From: Clostridium punense
Lineage (GTDB): Bacteria; Bacillota; Clostridia; Clostridiales; Clostridiaceae
Reading direction: 5' to 3'
Assembly (NCBI RefSeq): GCF_017874425.1
Contig: NZ_JAGGLL010000016.1
Coordinates: forward strand, 44,690 to 108,689
DNA length: 64,000 bases
Part shown: piece by piece, positions 41,411 through 50,013 of the stretch
Layout of the letters: each line of letters starts with the position of its first letter
Position numbering within the stretch: position 1 is the stretch's first letter
The notes under the pieces: model-generated
What the model was told of the DNA's origin: nothing
The model's database searches: none
The model's input: the letters and a program-made list of their open reading frames with translations, nothing else
Program-made: the position numbers and the translations under genes

Positions 41411-42043
41411 TTGAAAAATAAAGAACCTAAAAGTCTTATAGATGTGTTTAAAATTGGTGCAATTGGATTAGTATTTTTATTATTGATAGCTAAGGGCGTT
41501 GAAGGCTATAGGGTAGATAGAAAAGAGAAGGAAAGACGTATGCTAGATATATTAACCTTCACGGATATGTACTATAACTACAAAACTGAACCAATAGAGG
41601 CTTGGTTGAAAGTAGATGAAAGTTATATGCCAGATAGAGAAAAACTTAATACTTACTTTAAGGATGAAATTAAGGTAAATAAAGAAATGTATAAGGATGA
41701 CAATACAACTATATATTTAGATACCATAAAAGGTGATGACAATAATTTTTTAAAATTTTACTTCAAAAAGGAAGACAAGGTTGAAAAGAACAAAGGCGAA
41801 CTGGTTACTATTACCAGGGAAATGAAGGAAAATGGGCATACTATGTTTTATAATCATGAGAATTCGCCCCAAATCTATGACAAAGAGGGCAAAGTTATGG
41901 GTAATGTGAGTTTATATAGTGAATTTGGAAAAAGTGAAAACTTTACTATTTCAGTAAAAAAAGAAGACATAACAAAAATGAATTGGCCAATTAGCTTTAA
42001 AATGGATTTAACTAAGGTTGCTTATGAGAGGAAGCAGCAGTAA
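41411..42043 (+). CDS. Hypothetical membrane-anchored protein
   Basis: A 210-residue protein from TTG 41411, chosen because GGAGGGAGA ends about 4 bp upstream; the frame is open for 20 more codons. One membrane helix (about 13-30, IGAIGLVFLLLIAKGVEGY) is followed by a lysine- and glutamate-rich extracytoplasmic part. No cysteines and no recognised domain. Confidence 0.7.
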   Translation: MKNKEPKSLIDVFKIGAIGLVFLLLIAKGVEGYRVDRKEKERRMLDILTFTDMYYNYKTEPIEAWLKVDESYMPDREKLNTYFKDEIKVNKEMYKDDNTTIYLDTIKGDDNNFLKFYFKKEDKVEKNKGELVTITREMKENGHTMFYNHENSPQIYDKEGKVMGNVSLYSEFGKSENFTISVKKEDITKMNWPISFKMDLTKVAYERKQQ

Positions 42044-42078
42044 ATATGTCTAATGGTTTTAAACGGAGGCGGATATAA

Positions 42079-42300
42079 ATGAACTGCCCTTATTGTGACA
42101 AAGAGTTAATTGAGGGATACATTTATGGGAGTAGAGTACCTTTAGTTTGGATGCAAAAAGATAGCAAACCATTCTTAGGGTTGTTTCCTAGTGAAGCAGA
42201 AACTTTAGAGGATATGGAAAATAAATCTTTGTTTAGTGTCCCCAGAGTTAAAGCTTATAAGTGTAGTGAGTGTAAAAAGTTAATAGTAAATCTTGAATAA
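42079..42300 (+). CDS. PF20097/DUF6487-like zinc-ribbon protein
   Basis: A 73-residue protein with one zinc ribbon, MNCPYCDKELIEGYIYG at the N-terminus and AYKCSECKKLIVNLE at the C-terminus. The middle (WMQKDSKPFLGLFPSEAE) fits the small DUF6487-type family as I remember it. Function unknown. ACGGAGGCGGATATAA precedes ATG 42079. Confidence 0.8.
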   Translation: MNCPYCDKELIEGYIYGSRVPLVWMQKDSKPFLGLFPSEAETLEDMENKSLFSVPRVKAYKCSECKKLIVNLE

Positions 42301-42360
42301 AATTAGAGATTTAATACTGTTAAGGGATAAAAGGAGCAAAGTAAGGCTTCAAGTTGAAAA

Positions 42361-42420
42361 TTATATAGGGAGCCAAGGAAGAGATGTAATGTAGATTACT
42401 ACTACCCAGGGTTCCTTATA
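42361..42420. repeat. Intergenic hairpin element (family member F4)
   Basis: TATAGGGAGCC at the left pairs with GGGTTCCTTATA at the right around GTAATGTAGATTAC. It resembles, more distantly, the elements near 48.0, 48.9 and 62.6 kb and lies 68 bp before a small membrane protein gene. Confidence 0.4.
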
Positions 42421-42487
42421 ATTTATAAGAATATGTATTGTAAAATTTAACTAGGAAAAATTATTAGAATTAAGGGGAGAGAGAAAG

Positions 42488-42667
42488 ATGGAAGTAAATT
42501 ATACTGTAATCCTTGTAACTATCATTAATGTTGTTCTCTGGATTGCAATTGGAGTAGCCTTGTATAAGGCAGCTAAGAGTTTCAAAAGATTTGTAGAAAG
42601 AAACAGAGAAATTGATAAAAAGGTTGATCTTATTTTGAAGAAGTTAGAAGAAGGAGACAGTAAGTAA
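42488..42667 (+). CDS. Small membrane protein with coiled tail
   Basis: A 59-residue protein: one N-terminal membrane helix (VILVTIINVVLWIAIGVALY) and a charged helical tail (FVERNREIDKKVDLILKKLE). AAGGGGAGAGAG precedes ATG 42488. The layout, one helix plus amphipathic coil, is common in clostridial small proteins; no function is known. Confidence 0.65.
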   Translation: MEVNYTVILVTIINVVLWIAIGVALYKAAKSFKRFVERNREIDKKVDLILKKLEEGDSK

Positions 42668-42680
42668 AGGGAGTTGTAAA

Positions 42681-42968
42681 ATGGGGGTTAAAAAAGGGGT
42701 TAATGAAATAATAAATTCAGTAAAAAATTTTGATAAGGAATTTGAAGATATATTAGAAATATCCAGAGGATGTAAGTTTTCAAATTGTAGTCATACAACT
42801 GAACCCGATTGTGCGATTAAGAAGGCGATTTGTGAAGGACTTCTCTCAGAAGAAAGGTTTAATTACTATTATAGAGTTAAGCATGAAGCAGAATATGTTT
42901 CTGAGCAAAAGAATAAAACTAAGGCTATTGACTATATGAAGCAAAAGAAACTCTTTCAAAAGCCTTAA
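42681..42968 (+). CDS. Isolated C-terminal zinc domain of RsgA-type GTPase
   Basis: A 95-residue protein matching only the end of ribosome-biogenesis GTPase RsgA: FEDILEISRGCKFSNCSHTT followed by EPDCAIKKAICEGLLSEERF, which is the C-x4-C-x-H-x5-C zinc knuckle and following helices of RsgA. The OB fold and the GTPase domain, normally the first 230 residues, are absent, and no trace of them is found upstream. It nevertheless has a ribosome site (AAAGGGAGTTGTAAA) and a start codon at 42681. Either it is the tail of a deleted gene or a retained stand-alone domain that binds the small ribosomal subunit. Confidence 0.75.
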   Translation: MGVKKGVNEIINSVKNFDKEFEDILEISRGCKFSNCSHTTEPDCAIKKAICEGLLSEERFNYYYRVKHEAEYVSEQKNKTKAIDYMKQKKLFQKP

Positions 42969-43259
42969 TTTAAAGGATTCTAATTTCATAATATTAATTT
43001 TGGTTTAAACTTTTTGTCAGTTGAATTATATGAGTGGAATAGGAAAGTCTATAAGAAATTGTATTGGTGGTGAGGTTTATGAGTATAAAAAAGAATATAG
43101 CTTGTAACAATTTCCATCACGTTGGAATTCTTTGAAATAACTTTTAATATTACAACTGAATAATGTTGGTCTTGGTCTAGGATTTAATAATATTATAATG
43201 GGTCAGTATATATGAAATGAATTAAGTTAATCACATAAACACTTTCGAGGGGGTATTTT

Positions 43260-43577
43260 ATGATTTTTTCACAAATTATTTTCTATTCTCTATTAGTCTT
43301 AGGGATTGCGGAAATTGGCATAAGCTATTCAAATAGCAAACTTTTGACTAGTAATATCATGAGAAATAAGGTAGTAGAAAACAAAAGTGAATACACAAAG
43401 GAAAGCAGGAAGAGACATAAGATAAGCGGCATCATAAATTTGTTCATGGGTATATTTTATTATTTCTCAATAGGGAAATATGAGGCTGTTATATTAATTA
43501 TTGGAATGTTAGCTCACGTGTTTAATGTTATGAAATTCGATAGTGAAACTCGTATTTATTTGAAAGATAAATGTTAG
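43260..43577 (+). CDS. Hypothetical membrane protein
   Basis: A 105-residue protein with three membrane helices (about 3-20, 53-68 and 72-88). The polar loop between the first two is basic. Unknown family. CGAGGGGGTATTTT precedes ATG 43260. The 290 bp upstream show no clear gene. Confidence 0.7.
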   Translation: MIFSQIIFYSLLVLGIAEIGISYSNSKLLTSNIMRNKVVENKSEYTKESRKRHKISGIINLFMGIFYYFSIGKYEAVILIIGMLAHVFNVMKFDSETRIYLKDKC

Positions 43578-43632
43578 AAGGAATACTCTAAAAGCTAAGA
43601 GCTTCATTATAGAATCAAAGGGAGGAATAGCC

Positions 43633-44004
43633 TTGAAAAGACTTAGGGGTATTGTATTGTTTCTACTTTTAACCTCTTTGATTACAGGATGTTTTAGGTC
43701 AACAAAAAATAATGCTACTTCAGAAGTGCTTTTGAAGACTAACACAAATGCAGATTTTTTTATTATGGATAACACTGTATATAAAAATGCAATAGATATT
43801 GATTGGGTAAAGGGCATATCTGTTAAAGAAGGAAGTGCCTTAGGAAGAATAAATAAAACTAAGGTGAAGAGAAATTTTAAAAACTGGAATGCAACAGTGC
43901 TAGGCGTTGGCACTGAGATTTATAAACTTGAAGACAGACAAGATATAGTTTTAGCTAAGAAGGATGATAAGTATATACCTTATATTAAATACGTTGAAGG
44001 ATAG
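43633..44004 (+). CDS. Hypothetical lipoprotein
   Basis: A 123-residue lipoprotein: basic N-terminus, hydrophobic core and lipobox LITGC with Cys20 as lipidation site. The mature part is small and basic, without a recognised domain (DFFIMDNTVYKNAIDIDWVK). The start is TTG 43633 after GGGAGGAATAGCC. It forms part of the run of small envelope genes. Confidence 0.75.
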   Translation: MKRLRGIVLFLLLTSLITGCFRSTKNNATSEVLLKTNTNADFFIMDNTVYKNAIDIDWVKGISVKEGSALGRINKTKVKRNFKNWNATVLGVGTEIYKLEDRQDIVLAKKDDKYIPYIKYVEG

Positions 44005-44032
44005 GTAAAATCATTTAATATGGAGGGGAAAG

Positions 44033-44392
44033 TTGAAGAATACATGGTTTAAAAGGAAGAAATATATTATTAGTGGTCTTTTTATTCTTATGATGATTTT
44101 AGCTTTGGCAACAAATCCAACTAAAGAAAGTTATATGAGATTTTGGGAAAATGAATTTGGAGAGGAAATGTCCTTAGTAGGTGAAGATAAGGGATTTGTA
44201 CGATATCTTGAAGTTGATGGGGATGAGAAGATACCAATAAGGGTTGAAAAGATAAACTTTTATGTATTTTCAACTTATACTCCTATTATTTATAACGAGC
44301 GCGGAGTAACACACTTGGGTATATTCGGCAAGTTTATTCGAATTTCAAAGGGGCAATTTGATTACCCTAAATGGCTAGAGCTATTTAATTAA
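44033..44392 (+). CDS. Small membrane-anchored protein, DUF4359-like
   Basis: A 119-residue protein from TTG 44033 behind GGAGGGGAAAG. One N-terminal helix (YIISGLFILMMILALA) is followed by TNPTKESYMRFWENEFGEEM, which recalls the DUF4359 family; this assignment is tentative. The rest is extracytoplasmic. Confidence 0.65.
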   Translation: MKNTWFKRKKYIISGLFILMMILALATNPTKESYMRFWENEFGEEMSLVGEDKGFVRYLEVDGDEKIPIRVEKINFYVFSTYTPIIYNERGVTHLGIFGKFIRISKGQFDYPKWLELFN

Positions 44393-44538
44393 AGATATAA
44401 GCTTAAAACTTAGGGTTTATTTGATAAGCAGACTAGGACAGAAGTAGCCTCAATAGGTTCCCAAAATTAATTTAATTGAGTTTTTGTTATAAGAAGGCTT
44501 TGCACATAATAAGATTTTAGTTTTAAAAGAGGGGATTT

Positions 44539-44880
44539 GTGAGTATGGAAACACGTGTAAAAATGGAAGCAGAACTTATCAAGAAACAAGCTATTATGCA
44601 TATAGGGCTGTATTTTATACTTATTCCAATTGTAATTGGAATCTTAATAGGAGCTATAGTAGCTAAATTTAAACCGTATGCCCTAAAGTTAACTTTGATG
44701 ATTGCAACAACTGTAAGTCTTATGTATGTCATTGTTATAACTTTAACATCCAAAAGTCTAGATAAACCTCACATAGTAATAATAGTTTCGGTGGGATGCA
44801 TAGTTATTTCTAATATTTCAGCAGTGATTTCACATAAAGTTATATGTAAATTATTAAAAGAAACCGCAAGTAATTTGTAA
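44539..44880 (+). CDS. Hypothetical membrane protein
   Basis: A 113-residue protein with three membrane helices (about 22-40, 50-68 and 78-98). The start is GTG 44539 or ATG 44545; AGAGGGG lies 4 or 10 bp upstream respectively. Unknown family. Confidence 0.65.
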   Translation: MSMETRVKMEAELIKKQAIMHIGLYFILIPIVIGILIGAIVAKFKPYALKLTLMIATTVSLMYVIVITLTSKSLDKPHIVIIVSVGCIVISNISAVISHKVICKLLKETASNL

Positions 44881-44993
44881 GGGAAGTTTACTTTCAGATT
44901 CTTAAAAAGAGGAAAACCAAGGTTCAACAGCCTTAGCAGATATACTAAGGATAATTTTCAATAAATTTATAGTTGCATATTAGGGGGAAAGGC

Positions 44994-45365
44994 ATGAAAC
45001 AAATAACAAAAAAACGTCTCGCTACAGCCTTCATAATTTTCGCAGCAACCATTGGCGGGATAGTTTATTTCATTAATTGGGCATTTTATGATATTCAAAG
45101 AATTCGCGGGCAGGAGTATATTACGGAGGCAACTTCGCCAAATGGAACATATACTGTAACTGCTTCTTTAAATAATGGAGGGGCTACTACAGGGTATGCA
45201 ATTTTAGGCACATTAAAGAATAATAAAAGTGGTAAGTCCAAGAATATCTATTGGAGGTATCACTGTGAAAAGGCTGATATGGAATGGCTCAATGATGAGA
45301 CTATAAAGATAAATGGAGTTGAACTAAAGGTGAAAAATGAAGTTTATGACTATAGAATGGATTAG
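44994..45365 (+). CDS. DUF5412 family membrane-anchored protein
   Basis: A 123-residue protein from ATG 44994, behind TAGGGGGAAAGGC. One N-terminal helix (about 8-28) is followed by the DUF5412 domain: YITEATSPNGTYTVTASLNN, GGATTGYAILGTL, NIYWRYHCEKADMEWLNDET. Function unknown. It is one of many small envelope proteins here. Confidence 0.85.
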   Translation: MKQITKKRLATAFIIFAATIGGIVYFINWAFYDIQRIRGQEYITEATSPNGTYTVTASLNNGGATTGYAILGTLKNNKSGKSKNIYWRYHCEKADMEWLNDETIKINGVELKVKNEVYDYRMD

Positions 45366-45450
45366 TCTAAGCTTTGTTTTTCAAGGGATAGCAATATAAT
45401 AAATTAAATTTAAAGGGTTATTATATTGATTAGGCAAAAGGGGTGATGTT

Positions 45451-45837
45451 ATGGTGTGGTTTTGGATTTTTATGATGGTTATGAATTTGTTAGTTTCCTT
45501 TACGATGATTGGCTTTGGCAAGTATTTTATTAAAGGTGGACCAAAAGATGTAAATGGGGTTTTTGGATATAGAACTTCTATGTCTATGAAAAACAAGGAA
45601 ACTTGGGACTTTGCTCACCGTTATTTTGGAAGGTTGTGGCTAGTGTCAGGTACTATTATGCTAATTTTTTCTATCATAGCTATGTGCTTTGTAATTGGTA
45701 AAGAGATAGACGTTATAGGGACTTTTGGTGCCATAGTTTGCGGTGTGCAACTTGTGTTTTTGGTTGGTTCTATATTTCCTACAGAGATAGCTTTAAAGAA
45801 AGAATTTGATAAACAAGGAAATAGAAAGGAGGCATAG
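45451..45837 (+). CDS. SdpI family membrane protein
   Basis: A 128-residue protein with the SdpI signature VNGVFGYRTSMSMKNKETWD followed by FAHRYFGRLW, and four membrane helices. The founding member protects Bacillus subtilis against its own toxin SdpC and signals to a repressor; most homologs are uncharacterised. No sdpC-like gene is adjacent. GGGGTGATGTT precedes ATG 45451. Confidence 0.88.
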   Translation: MVWFWIFMMVMNLLVSFTMIGFGKYFIKGGPKDVNGVFGYRTSMSMKNKETWDFAHRYFGRLWLVSGTIMLIFSIIAMCFVIGKEIDVIGTFGAIVCGVQLVFLVGSIFPTEIALKKEFDKQGNRKEA

Positions 45838-46011
45838 TTTTTGTATTATAATCATTCTTTAAATGGGAGTGTTTTGGAGGGGTTGCAAATTATAGCTATA
45901 TGGTGAATAAATGTAATAGAGTAAGGGATAAAATATAGAAGTTTCTTAGGAGATTAGCTTATGATAAGTCATCATGTGAAAAACATTTAATAAGAGTAAG
46001 AGGAGAGAACT

Positions 46012-46305
46012 ATGAAGATAAAAATTAATTTATGGTCGTTTATAATTTCTTTTGTGTGTATAGCGCTGTTTTTTATAGCAATATCAGTACAGTCAATAAT
46101 TGATTTTACAACTACTTGGTTGAATATACACCCATTAAATATAGTATTGGGTATATGTATAGTTAACTGTGTGCTAGGATTTATTGGACTATCTGAAGCT
46201 ACTAATTGGAAGAGGTTGTTAAGAGGATTTTCTACTATAATAATTAGCTTAGGGTTATCAGGGCTTATAATTTTCATTTTATTTATAGGATTTATGGTGG
46301 GGTAA
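46012..46305 (+). CDS. Hypothetical membrane protein
   Basis: A 97-residue protein with three membrane helices (about 7-28, 38-56 and 72-94). Unknown family. AGAGGAGAGAACT precedes ATG 46012. It lies 39 bp before the glycine-zipper protein gene. Confidence 0.7.
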   Translation: MKIKINLWSFIISFVCIALFFIAISVQSIIDFTTTWLNIHPLNIVLGICIVNCVLGFIGLSEATNWKRLLRGFSTIIISLGLSGLIIFILFIGFMVG

Positions 46306-46344
46306 ACTTTTATATAAGTAACAGGATATAAAAGGAGGATTTTC

Positions 46345-46548
46345 ATGGGTTTAGATAAAGATAATGATAATAAAAGTAATACTGAAGATGAAAAGCAGTC
46401 AAATAATAAGGGTACCTACCTTGCTCTTGGTATAGCGTTTGGCGCTGCTTTTGGAGTTATATTTAATAATATAGCTATAGGTGTATCTTTAGGGCTTATT
46501 ATAGGAGTGGTGCTTGATGCTAATATAGGGAGTAAAAATAAGAAGTAA
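46345..46548 (+). CDS. Small glycine-zipper membrane protein
   Basis: A 67-residue protein with a polar N-terminus (DKDNDNKSNTEDEKQSNNKG) and a glycine-zipper double helix (ALGIAFGAAFGVIF and GVSLGLIIGVVLDANIG). Such proteins pack tightly in membranes; the function is unknown. AAAGGAGGATTTTC precedes ATG 46345. Confidence 0.8.
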   Translation: MGLDKDNDNKSNTEDEKQSNNKGTYLALGIAFGAAFGVIFNNIAIGVSLGLIIGVVLDANIGSKNKK

Positions 46549-46625
46549 ATTAAAGTATAATTATAAGTACAGTGAATTTAAGTAGGGTTTAAATTAAAAA
46601 GATTAAATGTGATGGGGGAATAAAA

Positions 46626-47900
46626 ATGCATAAACAGTATATAAAGATGCTTGTATGTCCAAGTTGTCACAAGGAATTAGAGTGGCATATACAAGAGGAG
46701 AATGAAGATAGAATAATTAATGGGAAAGCCTGTTGCTTAGGGTGTAACTCAGAGTATGAGGTAAAGGATGAAATAGCAGTATTCTTAACTAATGAATTAT
46801 CGAGAAATGACCTTTGGGATCAGGGGGAAAGTGCCTTAGAAAAGTTTTTTAAGGAGAATACAGAGATTTATAACAAGCTAATGAATACACCTGAAGAAGA
46901 ACTCAATGGGGCTGACTACTGGTACAAGGCCACTTATTTTGAAATGAAAAGAGACTTTGCTACAAGTTCTAGAATGTTTAAAAATGCTTTTAAAAAAATA
47001 TACACTGAGGATTATATTAATGGTTGGGACAGTCAAATGGAATTTGTAATTAAAAATCTTCAAGGTGAGGAACCAATTATTGATATTGCAACGGGGAAGG
47101 GCTACCTTGTTGAAAAGATCCTTACTGAGACAAAAAATTACGTTGTTGTCACAGATTTCAGTCCTACAATACTCCTAAGAAATAAAGAGTATTATAAAGC
47201 TAAGGATCTATACCAGAGGGTAAGTTTAATTGCTTTTGACGCAAGAAAAGCTCCTTTTAGAGATAACTCCGTTGTAAATATGACTAGTAATATGGGACTT
47301 CAAAACATTGAACAACCAGGAGAAGTAGTAAAGGAGCTAAATAGGATCACTAAGGATAATTTTATGTCAGTAATGTTTTTTATAAATAAAGATGATAAAA
47401 AACATATGGATTTACTTGAAAAACTCAGCACTACTGCCTATGCAACAAAAGAAAATGCAATAGAAACCTTTACAAACTCTGGATGGAATATTGAAATTTG
47501 CAATTCATTTTTAGCCAATATAAAGCCAACACCTGTGAGTGAAATTATAGAAGGATCAGGAATTGATGGCTTCCCTATAGAGGACACTGAAGTTGAGTTT
47601 TGTGTCATTAAAGCAAGAAAGCAGGAGAGCTTAGAACCTTCAATATGTAAGAAGATATCTTCCTTTGAGGAAATAATTAATCTTGAGGCATCGAAGTTAA
47701 GAGTAGTTCTTGCTGAATTTAGTAAAACAGATATAGTAAAAGCATCAATGGGGGCTTCACCACAGGTAAATCAGTTATTAAGAGATGCCTTCCAGGATAT
47801 AGACTTTAATAAAGAAAGAACTGAAATTGGAAGTGTAAGAATAACTGAAGTTGAGGATATTTATGATAAAATAGTGGCTTTGATTAATTCAAGGTTGTAA
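46626..47900 (+). CDS. SAM-dependent methyltransferase with N-terminal Trm112-like zinc ribbon
   Basis: A 424-residue protein. Residues 1-55 are a Trm112-like zinc ribbon (MLVCPSCHKELEW and CCLGCNSEYEVKDEIAVFL). The class I methyltransferase domain follows from about 145 (PIIDIATGKGYLVEKIL as motif I, VVTDFSPTIL as motif II, VNMTSNMGLQNI as motif IV). The C-terminal 90 residues are an extra helical region. This arrangement is typical of small-molecule methyltransferases of the UbiE type; the substrate is unknown. GATGGGGGAATAAAA precedes ATG 46626. Confidence 0.88.
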   Translation: MHKQYIKMLVCPSCHKELEWHIQEENEDRIINGKACCLGCNSEYEVKDEIAVFLTNELSRNDLWDQGESALEKFFKENTEIYNKLMNTPEEELNGADYWYKATYFEMKRDFATSSRMFKNAFKKIYTEDYINGWDSQMEFVIKNLQGEEPIIDIATGKGYLVEKILTETKNYVVVTDFSPTILLRNKEYYKAKDLYQRVSLIAFDARKAPFRDNSVVNMTSNMGLQNIEQPGEVVKELNRITKDNFMSVMFFINKDDKKHMDLLEKLSTTAYATKENAIETFTNSGWNIEICNSFLANIKPTPVSEIIEGSGIDGFPIEDTEVEFCVIKARKQESLEPSICKKISSFEEIINLEASKLRVVLAEFSKTDIVKASMGASPQVNQLLRDAFQDIDFNKERTEIGSVRITEVEDIYDKIVALINSRL

Positions 47901-48000
47901 CATAGCAGAAATGAAAAAGTGGCTGTAAAGGAAAATATAGTCATGAAGTGTATAGCCATAAGATTTTTAAAATGAAAAGTTATTTTATTAATGTTAAAAA

Positions 48001-48060
48001 GCTTTGAGGGAACCAAAATAGGGCATGTATAACTTAAATCTTCACTGAGGTTTCCTATAG
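48001..48060. repeat. Intergenic hairpin element (family member F1)
   Basis: GCTTTGAGGGAACC at the left and GGTTTCCTATAG at the right flank a centre with GGGCATGTATAACTTAA. It matches F2 at 48851 in order and spacing and lies 30 bp before a gene start. Confidence 0.5.
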
Positions 48061-48091
48061 GGAGCTAAATAATATGGGTAGGTAAAGTTTA

Positions 48092-48682
48092 ATGAATAAG
48101 AAATTAAAGATAGGTATTTTAGGATTAATAGTTGTGTTAGTGATTTTAATAATTAATTTTAGTACTGGGATTAAAAGTGCTGAGAAAGCAATAAAGTTAT
48201 CTAGTTCTAAGCCCTTAAGTATAATACACGAGGAAAAAACTAATAGGGGAAGTATAGTATTCTATGAAACCCTAGGAGAAGATAGCCTTTCAACAGCCTT
48301 TGTTAGGAAAAGCTTAGGAAGATATAAGGTTGTTTATGATGGAGTTCAAGGGGATGTAAGTTTAGTTGCTAAAAAGTTTGGCTTAAGTAATATGTATTTT
48401 CCAACCATAGAGAAAACTTCCTTACCAATATATTTTGGACTAATTGGTAATCCTGAAATCGATCAAGTGAAAATAATGGAGAAGGGAAGAAATGTTGAGG
48501 GACAGGCAAAAATCATTGAAGCTGAAGGCAAGAAAATATGGCTAGTATATATGAATAGGTTTCAAGGGTCTGACTTTGACATTGTTGGGCTTTCATCAGA
48601 TGGTAAGGAAATTGTGAAAATAGATGGGGATATATCACCCTATTATGCAGACCAAAAACCTTTTAAGAGCACTTACCAATAA
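48092..48682 (+). CDS. Hypothetical membrane-anchored protein
   Basis: A 196-residue protein with one N-terminal helix (IGILGLIVVLVILIINF) and an extracytoplasmic remainder. The part KLSSSKPLSIIHEEKTNRGS followed by IVFYETLGEDSLSTAFVRKS suggests a conserved beta domain, but I cannot name the family. GGTAGGTAAAG is a weak ribosome site before ATG 48092. Confidence 0.7.
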   Translation: MNKKLKIGILGLIVVLVILIINFSTGIKSAEKAIKLSSSKPLSIIHEEKTNRGSIVFYETLGEDSLSTAFVRKSLGRYKVVYDGVQGDVSLVAKKFGLSNMYFPTIEKTSLPIYFGLIGNPEIDQVKIMEKGRNVEGQAKIIEAEGKKIWLVYMNRFQGSDFDIVGLSSDGKEIVKIDGDISPYYADQKPFKSTYQ

Positions 48683-48850
48683 TTCATAAGGGCATTTGGG
48701 AGTTATGCTAGTAAAATTAGATAGAAGTTTCTAGTTGAAATTTTAGATTTACTGAGCAATATGCCTTTTTTAATTTAGGTCTATTTCAATAGTATAGTAG
48801 GATAATGAGCTTTATACATTAAGGAAAGTTTAATTTATTCAGGCTGAAAA

Positions 48851-48912
48851 AGCTTTAAGGGAACTAGGTTAAGACACATGTATAAGTTAAGTGTTAACTC
48901 TGGTTCTCTATA
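48851..48912. repeat. Intergenic hairpin element (family member F2)
   Basis: AGCTTTAAGGGAACTAGG at the left and TGGTTCTCTATA at the right enclose GTTAAGTGTTAAC, a small inner hairpin. A second perfect hairpin, TAATTAAG-TTTG-CTTAATTA, follows directly. The gene starts 39 bp downstream. Confidence 0.5.
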
Positions 48913-48950
48913 ATTAAGTTTGCTTAATTATGAAATTTAGGAGGGGTAGT

Positions 48951-49298
48951 ATGGTAGTTGAACCTTTAAATGATGTTATGTCATATTTTCATTTTGTGTT
49001 TATAGCATACATAGTGCTATTTATAATTGTGCTGGTTAATTTCTATAAAGCACTACATATAAAGAAGTTATCAGAGAATAAATATAAGAGAAGTTTTGCT
49101 GAAAAGGTTGACTTATTTATTGATGTTCTTTGTGGAATAGCAATGGCTGCAGGGATTATGTTTCAAGGGGTATTAGCAGATAATAACGCCTCAGGACATG
49201 AGGGTTGGTCAAATTGGCTTTTAGCTATAGCTATTGTAAGTTTAATTATCTTCATATTAAATGTAATTGTGGTTTTTAAAGAGAATGGAAAGTCATAG
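48951..49298 (+). CDS. Hypothetical membrane protein
   Basis: A 115-residue protein from ATG 48951, 6 bp after AGGAGGGG; the frame is open upstream over that site. It has three membrane helices (about 12-34, 60-76 and 88-108). Unknown family. Confidence 0.72.
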   Translation: MVVEPLNDVMSYFHFVFIAYIVLFIIVLVNFYKALHIKKLSENKYKRSFAEKVDLFIDVLCGIAMAAGIMFQGVLADNNASGHEGWSNWLLAIAIVSLIIFILNVIVVFKENGKS

Positions 49299-49430
49299 AT
49301 TCCAAGCACTTTAAGTTCACTTTAAAATTTATTAAAGAAAGAATGGCGAGCCTTCAAAGTTTACTAATTAAAATTTCTTTTGGGTGCTTTAAATTCCATA
49401 CAAATACTCAATATTTTACAAAAACAAAGG

Positions 49431-49480
49431 AATGTCATGGGAAAGTTACTGTTAATTATAGTTAACTTATCCATGACATT
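49431..49480 (-). terminator. Hairpin between convergent genes
   Basis: AATGTCATGG (49431-49440) and CCATGACATT (49471-49480) form a perfect 10-bp stem, with AAGTTA/TAACTT inside. On the minus strand it is followed by CCTTTGTTTTTG. It probably ends the gene at 49504-50013. Confidence 0.65.
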
Positions 49481-49503
49481 ATACGTTTTATAGCATTTAA
49501 TTT

Positions 49504-50013
49504 TTATTTATTAAACTTTACAGTAACATTCTTAGATGCATCATTACTTCTATAAAGTATCATAACTTCATCTTCATTTACCCAAGACATTTTATAACTC
49601 TTACTAGAGAATGTTTTATATCCGCTTAGTGGAGAACAGGGTAATTTCCTTTTAAAGATATAGTATTTTTGCTCATATAACCAGCTACTTCCATGGCGTA
49701 ATGATGAGTATTCTTCTATAATTAATGCATTTTTTTCATTGGGAGAATAGAATACCATTTGGGTGCTTACTAAACTAGAACCTATATTCCATAGATTTAA
49801 ACCCAAATATAGAAAAATAAGAATATGAATAAAAAAATAAAGCTTTTCTTTTTTTGCAACTATAAGTCCAATAGTAACTATGACTAAAGTAATTATAGTT
49901 GTAAGGTAATTGATTATCAAACTAAGTCCATATTCGTGGCTTATTTTTAGTAAGACAAGCTTTATAATTATTAAAGCTATAAAAACTCCGTAAAGCACAT
50001 GTTTCCTCCTCAT
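49504..50013 (-). CDS. Hypothetical membrane protein
   Basis: A 169-residue protein with three membrane helices in the first 90 residues and a soluble C-terminal half (YSPNEKNALIIEEYSSLRHG, SKSYKMSWVNEDEVMILYRS). The C-terminal half resembles DUF5412-type domains in layout, but this is only a suggestion. It is the only minus-strand gene in the stretch 39.9-52.8 kb. GGAGGTTGTAA precedes ATG 50013. Confidence 0.7.
   Translation of the reverse strand: MRRKHVLYGVFIALIIIKLVLLKISHEYGLSLIINYLTTIITLVIVTIGLIVAKKEKLYFFIHILIFLYLGLNLWNIGSSLVSTQMVFYSPNEKNALIIEEYSSLRHGSSWLYEQKYYIFKRKLPCSPLSGYKTFSSKSYKMSWVNEDEVMILYRSNDASKNVTVKFNK

Noticed and set aside
43509..43913. A 134-codon minus-strand ORF
   Set aside because: It is antisense to the lipoprotein gene at 43633-44004 and overlaps the preceding membrane protein gene; no ribosome site.
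48001..48912. T-box leaders
   Set aside because: The hairpins lack the conserved AGGGTGGTACCGCG-like T-box sequence and a terminator, and the downstream genes are not amino-acid related.
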